Part shown: piece by piece, positions 53,226 through 61,749 of the stretch | Layout of the letters: every line of letters starts with the position of its first letter | How positions within the stretch are numbered: the first letter of the stretch is position 1 | Assembly: GCA_902539295.1 (NCBI GenBank) | Contig: CACBIM010000005.1 | Coordinates: forward strand, 54,695-118,694 | Reading direction: 5' to 3' | Source of the DNA: an uncultured SAR116 cluster alpha proteobacterium | GTDB taxonomy: Bacteria > Pseudomonadota > Alphaproteobacteria > Puniceispirillales > GCA-002684695 | Length of the DNA: 64,000 bases | Program-made: the position numbers and the translations under genes | Notes under the pieces: model-generated | What the model saw: the letters and a program-made list of their open reading frames with translations, nothing else | Told to the model about the DNA's origin: nothing | Database searches by the model: none

Positions 53226-53289
53226 AATAATACTCTTATAAGTAGTTGAATTAATTTATAAAATTTATGTTAACTAAAAATAGTTAATT

Positions 53290-53730
53290 TTACCAATTGC
53301 CAATATTTTTCATCGATGACCAAGGTTCTCTTATTTCTAATGGATCACCATTTTGCAATAATTCAATTGAAATGCCGTCAGGAGATTTAATAAATGCCAT
53401 GTTGCCATCTCTCGGTGGTCTATTTATTTCTACTCCATAATCCATTAATTTTTGACAAAAGTCATAAATATTGTCTACTCTGTAAGCAAGGTGACCAAAA
53501 TTTCTACCTCCCGTATAGTCCTCTGGGTCCCAATTATAAGTTAATTCTAAAGCTGGTGCCTTTTTGGAATGATAATTATCTTTATCCTCAGGAGCATGTA
53601 GAAAAAAGTTAGTATATCTTCCATTTTCACTTTCAACTTTTCTAGCTAGTTCCATCCCCAGGATATCACAATAAAATTTTAGTGACTCTTCTACATTTGT
53701 AATTCGTACCATAGTGTGCAGGTAAAACAT
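53290..53730 (-). CDS. gloA: Lactoylglutathione lyase (glyoxalase I)
   Basis: A VOC-fold enzyme of 146 residues from the ATG at 53728-53730. Metal ligands are His in FYLHTMVRITN, Glu in APALELTYNWD, His in NFGHLAYRV and Glu in ISIELLQNG; ESLKFYCDILGM and GRYTNFFL are glyoxalase I landmarks. It isomerises the methylglyoxal-glutathione hemithioacetal. The ORF-track start at 53748 (TTG) adds six residues; the internal ATG has GGAG six bases upstream and gives the family's usual N-terminus, so I prefer it. It is a single gene between apt and the EamA transporter. Confidence 0.93.
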   Translation of the reverse strand: MFYLHTMVRITNVEESLKFYCDILGMELARKVESENGRYTNFFLHAPEDKDNYHSKKAPALELTYNWDPEDYTGGRNFGHLAYRVDNIYDFCQKLMDYGVEINRPPRDGNMAFIKSPDGISIELLQNGDPLEIREPWSSMKNIGNW

Positions 53731-53762
53731 TAAATCTCCAATGATCAATTATTATTTTTTTA

Positions 53763-54620
53763 TTATCTATTCTTTTCCCAAATCAGTAAACCAATTAAAG
53801 ATAAAATAATTATTAATGCCCCTATAAGTGTTTGAATACTCGGCACTTCAAGAAAAATTATGTAGCCTATAATCAAAACTGGAATTATATGGAAGTATTG
53901 AATTGGTGCGAGGAAAGAGGCTTGAGAAAGCTTAAAAGCTCGAATATAAAAATATTGAGCACTTGTTGCTAATAATCCTGTTGAAATCATGAACAACGTT
54001 TCTTTAAAAAAAACGTCTACCCAAAAATAAAGGCAAAAAGGAAGCGATAGAAAAGAAATCCCAAGTGAATACCATACCATCAGTTGTATTTCAGAAAAGC
54101 TTTTTGATAGATACTTTTGGACAATTGTCGATAAAGCACCACAACATGTTCCCAATAATGCTATTAAAGCAACTAGTTGAATTGATTGATTTTCTGGTGA
54201 AAAAACTAATAAAATTGATAAAAAACCAATTATTAAAACAAGCCATCTACCTTTTGACTGTTTTTCACTTAAAATAAAGTACGCAAAGATACTCATGATA
54301 CTTGGTCTTAAGTAACCAATTGTGCTTACTTGTGCTAATTGAATATTTGATATTGTAAAAAATTGAATAGATATAGCTAAAAAAGATAACACTACCCTTG
54401 ATAGATTTACTCCTAGATTAGAAAAAATATTTTTTTGTCTCCCTGTAAAGAATAGTATTGGAATTAGAATAACAGAGCTTGAAATAGAGCGCATAAAAAC
54501 AATCTGAAATATCGGTAAATCTGCTACGAGTGTCTTTATTAAAATAATATGAACAATTAAAAAAAGTTCATTAAATATCAGCCAGTAGAGGCCGTTAAAA
54601 TTATTATCTTTTATTGTCAA
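53763..54620 (-). CDS. EamA/DMT-superfamily transporter
   Basis: A 285-residue protein of about ten helices in two five-helix EamA repeats. The first repeat has FMRSISSSVILIPILFF and IQLAQVSTIGYLRPSIMSIFAYFILSEKQ, the second YFYIRAFKLSQASFLAPIQYFHIIPVLIIGYIIFLEVP. Proline- and glycine-rich helix ends are as expected. The start is TTG. It probably exports or imports a metabolite; the substrate is unknown. It lies 18 bp downstream of the PIG-L gene in the same direction, so the two may share a transcript. Confidence 0.9.
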   Translation of the reverse strand: MTIKDNNFNGLYWLIFNELFLIVHIILIKTLVADLPIFQIVFMRSISSSVILIPILFFTGRQKNIFSNLGVNLSRVVLSFLAISIQFFTISNIQLAQVSTIGYLRPSIMSIFAYFILSEKQSKGRWLVLIIGFLSILLVFSPENQSIQLVALIALLGTCCGALSTIVQKYLSKSFSEIQLMVWYSLGISFLSLPFCLYFWVDVFFKETLFMISTGLLATSAQYFYIRAFKLSQASFLAPIQYFHIIPVLIIGYIIFLEVPSIQTLIGALIIILSLIGLLIWEKNR

Positions 54621-54638
54621 AATAAAGTTACTAAATAT

Positions 54639-57089
54639 TTATTTTTTCAGAATGTTCACAAAAATTCTAAAAGCACCTGGCACCAAATTATCCATTTGAT
54701 AAAAAAGATTTAGAGCACAATGTATATGCCTACCAGAACCGTAATCTGCAGCTAATAAACCTCCTAATAAAGGCTGCTCATTATCATCAGACATCATAAA
54801 TAACGGCTTATATTTTTCATCCCAACTAGAGGCAAAATATAATCCCCTTTCCTTAACCCAATTATTGAAATCATCTTCCTTAATTTTATTAGGAAATTTT
54901 AACAGTGGATGATCTTTGTCTACGAAACCAACTTTTGCTAAAGGGTTTGTTACACGCCATCTTATTGAAGGACTACCTATTTTTAAAAAATAGGGGCCAC
55001 TCATGTTCTCGTCCCAGTTATCTTGCGGTCTATGATATTCAGTTACATAGTTTCCACCATCTTCTATCCATTTATTTATTTTATTAAATACTTTATGAAT
55101 TGGCCTAGAAGCGCCAGCAAAAACACCTGAAACTATTGTATTAAAATCAGAAAAATCTTGATTAATAATTTGTTCATCAGAGAGTAACTGGACATCTGCA
55201 CCAAGCATTCTTGCCCATTTCCAGGCTTTGTCTGCGTAGCCGTCTATCCAGCCGATTTTGATGCCTTTTAAATCTTGGCTTATCAAATTAAGTATGGATA
55301 GATCACATCTATCTTCAAGAGTTATTCTTCCAGTATGGGTATAACCAAATTCTGAAGATTTTGATATTTTTGTATCTTCATATGTTAAGAAAACTTTTGT
55401 CAATCCTTCATTAATTTGAGCTGGTATTTCTATTTCAGAATTAAACGGAGTTGTCTCAGAATTATGATTTTCTTCCAATTCAAAAGACGTATTACTACAA
55501 ACCCATCTGTCTGGGATACTGAGCATTAATTCAGCAGGGCCAGGAGAATGTTTTTTAATGAGAAACTTAATTGATAATTTTGTTAAATCATTACTTTGTA
55601 CACCTTCCTGTGTTAAATTAATGATTTTATCATTTTCTAAAGACCCAATAATATCTGGGATAATGGCAAAATTATTTCTAGGCATTACATTTGTTGAGAA
55701 GGAAGTTCCATTAACATTAAAATTTAGCTTTGCGTGGACACAATTAGGTTCAAGAGCAATTCCATGCCATTCTTGATAAAGATCCTGATAACTCTCTTGC
55801 TGATTTATTAATCCTTTATAAACATAGTTAATTCTGTTAGATGCAAATTTACTTTCATTAGAAAATTTTAAGTCAGTTTTGAAAGGAGCAATAATATCAT
55901 GTTTAATATCAGTTAATTCAAAACTTTCATTTTTATGTATTGATAAACTTGCTTCAATACTTCCTCCTGCATAATGAATATCCTGATTAAAATTGAGATT
56001 TGGCAATAGAGATATACAATCAACCATTGCTGATGAGCATTGTTTCTGTTTCAAAGTTATTCTATGAGAATGATTATCAGGAACTAAAGTTTCTTTTGTA
56101 TCTAGTAGGTTCTTTAGTTTGCACAATGAAGTTACTAAATGCTCAGGTTTGTTAAAGTTTTCAATGGCATCATTAGCAAGTTTGTGGCATTCTATAAGTA
56201 TTTTTTTCCCATTCGCATTAACTGCAAAATTAGAAAGTTCAAGAAAATTCTTTGGTATTAAACCTCCAGTTATATCTCCATCAACATATTTACCTTTAAG
56301 CAAGTGAAGAGGGACATCCATTTTATCTTCATAAGCTAACTTTCCAATATTTTGAGTTGCATGATATGAGCGAGACCACTCACCAATTTGATTAAATGTT
56401 CCACCAAATATATGATTAAAATTACCAACGTGAATGAAATGAGTTGCTTCTGGGGGATCTTCTTCATCGTCATAGGACCCTCCACCTCCACTCCAAGCAG
56501 GGAGAAACATCTGAGATATTTTCCATGGTCCAAAATTGTCATCTGGAAATATATTTGGATCATTGGACTTATCAAATGCTTTAATGGTTGCCCTTGTGAC
56601 AGCTCTATGGTGCCCATGCTGACCATCAATATCTAAAAAGGTAGGTATAATAATGTCAGGTTTATAAGCTCTGACCATTCTGATCATTCTTTGAATTGTA
56701 TAATTTTTATCCCAAAATTCAAAAGTTTCTTCTGCTGATTTAGAAAGACCAAAGTCAACGATACTATTATTTCTACTATCAGCAAGCCAACCAATATCAA
56801 CTCTTAAAACTGACATAGCTTTAAGTAATTCATAAGTTCGTAACGCACCTAAGTTATCGTCTCTTTCAGGACCAATACTGTTCTGGCCACCCTGGCCCCT
56901 TACTGCGTTTACATAAGACACGTAATAACCTTCATCTAGAGACAATTTAGCAAGAAGACGGCTAGTTTCATCATCAGGATGAGCTCCTGTCTGCATGAAA
57001 GAAACAGTAGACTTTAGTGATTGTAAATTAGCCCACAAAGACCTGTTAAGGTAACGATGCTCTTGATTTTCAATTTCTTCTTTTCTCAT
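54639..57089 (-). CDS. Large PIG-L/LmbE-type deacetylase with C-terminal accessory region
   Basis: An 816-residue protein. Residues 30-290 are a PIG-L deacetylase domain: zinc motif GAHPDDE (His37, Asp40), GQGGQNSIG and DIIIPTFLDIDGQHGHHRAVT near residue 150 with the third ligand. The middle (about 370-600) is beta-rich, and the C-terminus (about 610-816) resembles a GATase-like/DUF4350-type domain, including LYFASSWDEKYKPLFMM. Similar long architectures occur in Bacteroidetes. No signal peptide is visible, so it may act in the cytoplasm on an imported N-acylated compound. It is divergent from a sugar ABC operon (99 bp), which suggests a common pathway. Confidence 0.86.
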   Translation of the reverse strand: MRKEEIENQEHRYLNRSLWANLQSLKSTVSFMQTGAHPDDETSRLLAKLSLDEGYYVSYVNAVRGQGGQNSIGPERDDNLGALRTYELLKAMSVLRVDIGWLADSRNNSIVDFGLSKSAEETFEFWDKNYTIQRMIRMVRAYKPDIIIPTFLDIDGQHGHHRAVTRATIKAFDKSNDPNIFPDDNFGPWKISQMFLPAWSGGGGSYDDEEDPPEATHFIHVGNFNHIFGGTFNQIGEWSRSYHATQNIGKLAYEDKMDVPLHLLKGKYVDGDITGGLIPKNFLELSNFAVNANGKKILIECHKLANDAIENFNKPEHLVTSLCKLKNLLDTKETLVPDNHSHRITLKQKQCSSAMVDCISLLPNLNFNQDIHYAGGSIEASLSIHKNESFELTDIKHDIIAPFKTDLKFSNESKFASNRINYVYKGLINQQESYQDLYQEWHGIALEPNCVHAKLNFNVNGTSFSTNVMPRNNFAIIPDIIGSLENDKIINLTQEGVQSNDLTKLSIKFLIKKHSPGPAELMLSIPDRWVCSNTSFELEENHNSETTPFNSEIEIPAQINEGLTKVFLTYEDTKISKSSEFGYTHTGRITLEDRCDLSILNLISQDLKGIKIGWIDGYADKAWKWARMLGADVQLLSDEQIINQDFSDFNTIVSGVFAGASRPIHKVFNKINKWIEDGGNYVTEYHRPQDNWDENMSGPYFLKIGSPSIRWRVTNPLAKVGFVDKDHPLLKFPNKIKEDDFNNWVKERGLYFASSWDEKYKPLFMMSDDNEQPLLGGLLAADYGSGRHIHCALNLFYQMDNLVPGAFRIFVNILKK

Positions 57090-57122
57090 AATACCACTTG
57101 TAAAAATCCCATATATAATATT

Positions 57123-57138
57123 AGTGTTATAGTGTTAT
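57123..57138. repeat. Short tandem repeat in the divergent promoter region
   Basis: The unit AGTGTTAT occurs twice in tandem in the gap between the PIG-L gene and the ABC operon (AGTGTTATAGTGTTAT). It lies upstream of a candidate extended -10 promoter, so it could be a regulator site. Two copies are few, and chance is possible in such AT-rich DNA. Confidence 0.35.
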
Positions 57139-57168
57139 AAAAATCAATAATTTATGTTAAGATAAATT

Positions 57169-57177
57169 TGTTATAAT
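57169..57177 (+). promoter_or_regulatory. Candidate extended -10 promoter of the PIG-L-linked ABC operon
   Basis: TGTTATAAT at 57169-57177 is a perfect extended -10 (TG-N-TATAAT). A weak -35-like TTTATG lies about 15 bases upstream. The expected transcript start is about 7 bases later, leaving a short leader that contains the GGAGGG ribosome site of the binding-protein gene. Confidence 0.5.
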
Positions 57178-57200
57178 AAACTTAAGAGATGGAGGGTACA

Positions 57201-58451
57201 TTGAAAAATATAAAATTATTTTTATTTTCTATATTTGGTTCAATATTTATTTTCAGTAGTCTAGTTGCAAATGCAGTTGAAATTGAATATTGGCAATACA
57301 CATACAAGGCAAGGGTTGAAGCAATTGACAAATTAATTGCAAATTTTGAAAAAGCTAACCCAGGCATAACTGTAAAGCACACTAATTTTCCTTATGCTGA
57401 CTATCGAAAAAAAGTTGCAATTGCAATTTCATCCGGAGATGGACCTGATTTAGTTCAGCTATACTATGGGTGGTTAAATGACTACAGAGACAGCGGTCTA
57501 ATTCAGCCTCTACCAAAAGATGCTTTTTCTCATAGTGATATAGAAAGTAATTTTTTTGCTATGGTATCTTCTATGAAAGTAGATGGAGATTATTGGGGTT
57601 TGCCTACAGCAGTTAGATCATTAGCGCTATTTTACAATAATGATTTATTTAAAGAAGCAGGCCTATCAGGCCCGCCTGAGACATTAGACGATTTTGTCGC
57701 TTATGCAAAAAAATTAACAAAAAGGGACGGAAGTGGAAATATCATACAAGAGGGCCTCGCCTTAGATGGTGGTATTGGTCAAACTCACCATTTCTGGAGA
57801 GAAGTATTAGTAAGACATTTTGGTGGCCAGCCATACTCTGATGACGGGAAGAAAATTGCTTATAATAATGAGGCAGGAGTCAAAGCTCTAACTTATCTCA
57901 CCGATTTTGAAAAAACACATAAGACTACAAGTAATGGTTTTATGAATAGAGGTCAGGATGCTTTCGCAGCAGGTAAAGTAGGATTGTATATTGATGGATC
58001 ATTTAGGATATCAAAGTTTGTGAAAGCAGAGGGACTGAATTTCTCTATTTCTGAACTACCTGGGCATAATGGAAAAAGATACAACTTTTCTTCTTTCTGG
58101 GCCAACGCTTTAAGTAGTAAAGCAAAAGGCGAGAAAAAAGAAGCTGCTGCAAAATTTCTTGCTTATTTGACTTCAGATGAGGCAATGCAGATATGGTTGG
58201 ATACTGTCGGTGAACTTCCAGCGAAACCTTCTGTAGCACTTGTAGATGCCAATAAACAGCATAAGTTATATGGTCCATTTATAAGAGGACTAGATTATGC
58301 CACTGCAACCACGTTTATTTCAGAAAAGCCACAACGCCAAGCGGTTGTTGATGCATACGATATGGTGGTATTAAAAGGCATGTCTCCAAAGGATGCGCTT
58401 GCTAAAGTTGCTAAAGATGAACAAGAAGTTTTAGACGAATTCTTTGAGTAA
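57201..58451 (+). CDS. Family 1 extracellular solute-binding protein of the PIG-L-linked ABC importer
   Basis: A 416-residue periplasmic binding protein. I place the start at the TTG at 57201, giving LKNIKLFLFSIFGSIFIFSSLVANA, a normal signal peptide cleaved near ANA-VEIEYW. The ORF-track ATG at 57189 overlaps the GGAGGG Shine-Dalgarno (57191-57196), which sits five bases before TTG. Mature features include FEKANPGITVKHTNFPYADY, SGDGPDLVQLYYGW and LPGHNGKRYNFSSFWANAL, as in sugar-binding family 1 proteins. A hairpin separates it from the permease gene. The ligand may be a glycoside or amino-sugar compound, given the deacetylase next door. Confidence 0.9.
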   Translation: MKNIKLFLFSIFGSIFIFSSLVANAVEIEYWQYTYKARVEAIDKLIANFEKANPGITVKHTNFPYADYRKKVAIAISSGDGPDLVQLYYGWLNDYRDSGLIQPLPKDAFSHSDIESNFFAMVSSMKVDGDYWGLPTAVRSLALFYNNDLFKEAGLSGPPETLDDFVAYAKKLTKRDGSGNIIQEGLALDGGIGQTHHFWREVLVRHFGGQPYSDDGKKIAYNNEAGVKALTYLTDFEKTHKTTSNGFMNRGQDAFAAGKVGLYIDGSFRISKFVKAEGLNFSISELPGHNGKRYNFSSFWANALSSKAKGEKKEAAAKFLAYLTSDEAMQIWLDTVGELPAKPSVALVDANKQHKLYGPFIRGLDYATATTFISEKPQRQAVVDAYDMVVLKGMSPKDALAKVAKDEQEVLDEFFE

Positions 58452-58462
58452 TTGACAATATT

Positions 58463-58488
58463 TAGAGAAGGCTATTTAGCCTTCTCTA
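58463..58488 (+). terminator. Intra-operon hairpin after the binding-protein gene (no T run)
   Basis: TAGAGAAGGCTA (58463-58474) and TAGCCTTCTCTA (58477-58488) are perfect 12-bp complements with a two-base loop (four bases if the inner pair opens). It starts 12 bases after the binding-protein stop and ends 11 bases before the permease ATG. No T run follows, so it more probably protects the 3' end of the binding-protein message than terminates transcription outright. Confidence 0.7.
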
Positions 58489-58498
58489 ACCTAAATGT

Positions 58499-59401
58499 AT
58501 GTTTAATAAATTTTGGTCAGATTTATCAATAAACCAAAAATTAGCTATTACAGCATGGATTTTTTTGGCTGTCCCTATTATTTTTTACGTGACAATAAGG
58601 TTCTATCCGACATACGAAGCCTTTTACGTATCATTTATGAAGTGGAATTTATTAGGTGCTAAAAAATATATTGGCTTTAAGAATTATTTTAAAATCTTTG
58701 GTGACGATGATTTTTGGATTGTTCTTTGGAATACTATTAAATACGCTGTTATTGGAGTTCCTATAAGTCTTCTAATTTCTTTTACGGTTGCATATTATTT
58801 AAATGAAATTAAATTTGGCCACCAAACTATTCGTGCCTTTTATTTTATACCTTTTTTAACAACAGCTATTGCTATGGCTTGGGTATGGAGATGGTTTTAC
58901 CAACCAATGCCTATTGGATATTTTAATATAATTCTTTCTTGGGTTGGTATCCCTCAACAGCCTTTTTTGCAATCTGTGGAACAGGGACTTTATGCAATAA
59001 TGGCACCAGCAGTATGGGCAGGGTTAGGTTTTCAAATTGTAATTTTCATTGCGGGTATTCGAGCCATTCCTAAAAGTCACTTTGAAGCTGCGGAAATTGA
59101 TGGAGCTGGAAGAGTACAGATTCTGAGAGAGATTATTCTGCCTGCACTTAAACCAACTACAATTTTTTTAGTTGTTATTTCAACAATTGGATTTTTAAGA
59201 ATTTTTGATCAAGTTTATAGCATGAGTGAGGATAGTGCTGGTGGTCCACTAAATTCTACAAAACCACTTGTTTTAATGATTTATGATTTTGCTTTTGATG
59301 AATATAAATTAGGAAGAGCTTCGGCATTAACTGTGATTTTATTTTTACTTCTTTTGACTGTAAGTCTTCTCCAATTATGGTTCATGAGGAAGCAAAGATG
59401 A
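58499..59401 (+). CDS. Sugar-type ABC transporter permease (MalF/UgpA class)
   Basis: A 300-residue permease with six helices. The N-terminal helix is AITAWIFLAVPIIFYVTIRFYPTYEAFYVSF, a class feature is AWVWRWFYQPMPIGYFNIIL near residue 130, and the EAA loop is HFEAAEIDGAGRVQILREIILPALKP near residue 195. Its stop overlaps the start of the next permease (ATGA). It belongs to the operon binding protein-permease-permease-lyase-ATPase. Confidence 0.93.
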   Translation: MFNKFWSDLSINQKLAITAWIFLAVPIIFYVTIRFYPTYEAFYVSFMKWNLLGAKKYIGFKNYFKIFGDDDFWIVLWNTIKYAVIGVPISLLISFTVAYYLNEIKFGHQTIRAFYFIPFLTTAIAMAWVWRWFYQPMPIGYFNIILSWVGIPQQPFLQSVEQGLYAIMAPAVWAGLGFQIVIFIAGIRAIPKSHFEAAEIDGAGRVQILREIILPALKPTTIFLVVISTIGFLRIFDQVYSMSEDSAGGPLNSTKPLVLMIYDFAFDEYKLGRASALTVILFLLLLTVSLLQLWFMRKQR

Positions 59402-60246
59402 GTAGTAATGTTCATATGATTGAAAGACTAGAGAAAATCAATCCAAAGAAAGTTATAATTTGGACGCTTTTATTTATTGGAAGTATTATAATGGTTACTC
59501 CAATAATATTTATGGTCAGTATGTCATTTAAAACTGGCCAAGAAGTTTATATCTTTTCTTTATTCCCTGAGAAAGCCACTTTTGATAATTATCTATTTGT
59601 TCTTAAGGAATCAAAATTTTTATACTGGGGTTTAAACTCCCTTTGGGTGGCAACTTTCAGTACACTTTCAGTTTTGTTTTTTGATAGTTTAGTTGGTTAC
59701 ACACTCGCAAAGTATAATTTTCGAGGTCGTGAAATAGTTTTTATCGCTATATTGAGTACGCTGATGATACCTACTGAAATGCTTATTATCCCATGGTATA
59801 TGATGTCACGAGAATTCGGTTGGATTGATACTTATTGGGGCATTGCCTTCCCTGGACTAATGACTGGTTTTGGAACCTTTTTAATGAGGCAATTTTTCAT
59901 GAGCCTGCCAGATGAACTTATTGAAGCTGCTAGAATTGATGGGTGGTCAGAGTTTGCTATTTGGTGGAAAATTGCTATGCCTCTTGTTATTCCAGCTTTA
60001 TCTGCATTGGCAATTTTTCATTTTTTAGGTAATTGGACGGCTTTTCTTTGGCCCTTAATTATTACTAATGATCCGGATATGTATACTATTCCTGTAGGCT
60101 TAGCATCATTTAATGGCGAAAATGAAACTAATTGGGAAATTGTCATGACAGCCTCTTGCTTGGCTACCATTCCAACATTGTTTGTTTTTATTATTCTTCA
60201 GAAATATATTATTAAAGGCATAATGCTAGCAGGATTGAAGGGTTAA
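59398..60246 (+). CDS. Sugar-type ABC transporter permease (MalG/UgpE class)
   Basis: A 282-residue permease. I place the start at ATG 59398, which overlaps the upstream stop as ATGA and has GAGGA seven bases before it. The ORF track's ATG at 59377 would add seven residues and has no ribosome site. The EAA motif is LIEAARIDGWSEFAIWWKIAMPLVIP near residue 180, and the long loop after helix 1 holds FKTGQEVYIFSLFPEKATFDNYLF. It pairs with the 58499 permease. The ArgH-like gene starts five bases after its stop. Confidence 0.93.
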   Translation: MSSNVHMIERLEKINPKKVIIWTLLFIGSIIMVTPIIFMVSMSFKTGQEVYIFSLFPEKATFDNYLFVLKESKFLYWGLNSLWVATFSTLSVLFFDSLVGYTLAKYNFRGREIVFIAILSTLMIPTEMLIIPWYMMSREFGWIDTYWGIAFPGLMTGFGTFLMRQFFMSLPDELIEAARIDGWSEFAIWWKIAMPLVIPALSALAIFHFLGNWTAFLWPLIITNDPDMYTIPVGLASFNGENETNWEIVMTASCLATIPTLFVFIILQKYIIKGIMLAGLKG

Positions 60247-60250
60247 ATAA

Positions 60251-61735
60251 ATGAATAAATATGACAAATTTCCTGCAAAAATTTATATAGACAGTTTTTT
60301 AAAGCCAGACCTTTTTATTTACAAAAACATATTTAGAGATGCTCTTTTTCAAATTAATTATGCTCAGTGTATTATGTTGAATGAGCAAAGCATAATTAAT
60401 GATGAAGAGGCCAAACTAATTTTCAAAAATCTTTATAAAATTAATCATGAATTTGATTTTGATAATTTAGAATATGACGCAAAGTTTGAAGATCTATTTT
60501 TTTTAGTTGAGAAAACTTTAATTGAAAAAATAGGAGTTGATATAGCAGGTAAACTTCATACAGGACGCTCACGCAATGACATGGAACATACCATGTTTAG
60601 AATCGAATTAAGAAAGAAATTAATTTCTTTATTAAAAGAGATGATCGCTCTTATAGAACATCTTGTTGCCAGAAGTGAAAAAGGGCTTTCAGAAATTATT
60701 TTACTGTATACACACGGACAACCAGCTCAAGCTTCAACACTTGCCCATTTTCTCTGCGCAGTGATTGAGTTTTCATTGAGAGACATTGATCGATTAATCA
60801 ATTCTCTAAATTTAGTAAATATGTCACCAATGGGTGCTGCCGCAATTACCACCACTGGATTTCCATTAAACAGAGAGCGAATGGCACATCTGTTAGGGTT
60901 TGAAACAATTGTCCAAAACTCTTATGGCGCAATTGCAAGTTGTGATTATATTACTTCGACCTATTCTTCTTTAAAGATTGCTTCAATAAACCTTGGTAGA
61001 TTTGTTCAAGAATTAGTTACATGGACAGGTTTCGAGGTTAGCCAGATCTATGTACCAGATGGATTTGTGCAAATATCATCAATTATGCCACAAAAAAGAA
61101 ATCCTGTTCCATTGGAGCATTTAAGATTAAAATTATCATTATGTAATGGAGAATGTGATAAAATTATTAATACTATGCATAATACTCCTTTTGCAGATAT
61201 GAATGACTCCGAGAGGGAAGTTCAATCTGAGGGTCATAAGGCATTTGGTTTTATGTTTAGAATAATTCCTCTTTTAGCAGGGTTTGTGGAATCCATTCAA
61301 ATAAATAAGAATTCAGTTGATAATAGAATAAAGTTGTCAATGGCGACAATTACCGAATTAGCAGATTCATTAGTAAGAGATGAAAATATAAGTTTCCGTC
61401 AAGCGCATGAAGTATCCCAACAATTATCAAAGGAACTAATTTCTAAAAATATATCTTTAGATGATGTTGACTTTACTTTCTTCTCAAAATTATTTGAAAA
61501 ATTAGTAGGAACTCCGCTAAAGATGAATGAAAAACGTTTTAAAGAGGTTTGTTCACCTGAACATTTTATCAAGATAAGAAATTTACCCGGTGGTCCCTCA
61601 AAGCACTCAATTACTAATAGTTTAGAAATTTATAAAAAAGACTTATCAGGATATAAAAATATTATAGTTAAGTGTGAAAATTCGATTGATGAAAGCAAAA
61701 ATAAATTGATTAATTTTTACAAAAATCATTCTTAA
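60251..61735 (+). CDS. ArgH-like lyase of the fumarase/aspartase superfamily inside an ABC operon
   Basis: A 494-residue protein related to argininosuccinate lyase. GKLHTGRSRNDMEHTMFR near residue 100 and the catalytic loop SSIMPQKRNPVPLEHLRL near residue 275 identify the superfamily. Several canonical ArgH features differ: the N-terminal WGGRF is absent, RSRNDQVAT reads RSRNDMEHT, and MPQKKNPD reads MPQKRNPV. It lies between a permease and the ATPase gene of a sugar-type importer, with no other arginine gene nearby. Family members break C-N bonds and release fumarate, so it may cleave an N-succinyl or aminocarboxylate ligand taken up by this transporter. True argininosuccinate lyase activity is less likely. 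Confidence 0.85.
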   Translation: MNKYDKFPAKIYIDSFLKPDLFIYKNIFRDALFQINYAQCIMLNEQSIINDEEAKLIFKNLYKINHEFDFDNLEYDAKFEDLFFLVEKTLIEKIGVDIAGKLHTGRSRNDMEHTMFRIELRKKLISLLKEMIALIEHLVARSEKGLSEIILLYTHGQPAQASTLAHFLCAVIEFSLRDIDRLINSLNLVNMSPMGAAAITTTGFPLNRERMAHLLGFETIVQNSYGAIASCDYITSTYSSLKIASINLGRFVQELVTWTGFEVSQIYVPDGFVQISSIMPQKRNPVPLEHLRLKLSLCNGECDKIINTMHNTPFADMNDSEREVQSEGHKAFGFMFRIIPLLAGFVESIQINKNSVDNRIKLSMATITELADSLVRDENISFRQAHEVSQQLSKELISKNISLDDVDFTFFSKLFEKLVGTPLKMNEKRFKEVCSPEHFIKIRNLPGGPSKHSITNSLEIYKKDLSGYKNIIVKCENSIDESKNKLINFYKNHS

Positions 61736-61749
61736 AGTTAGAGGCAAAT

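Noticed and set aside
57123-57138. CRISPR or satellite-like repeat
   Set aside because: Only two 8-base units are present and no spacer structure exists; at most it is a regulator site.
60251-61735. Simple annotation as argininosuccinate lyase of arginine biosynthesis
   Set aside because: Signature residues differ, no arginine gene is nearby and the gene is embedded in an ABC importer operon, so I describe it as ArgH-like only.
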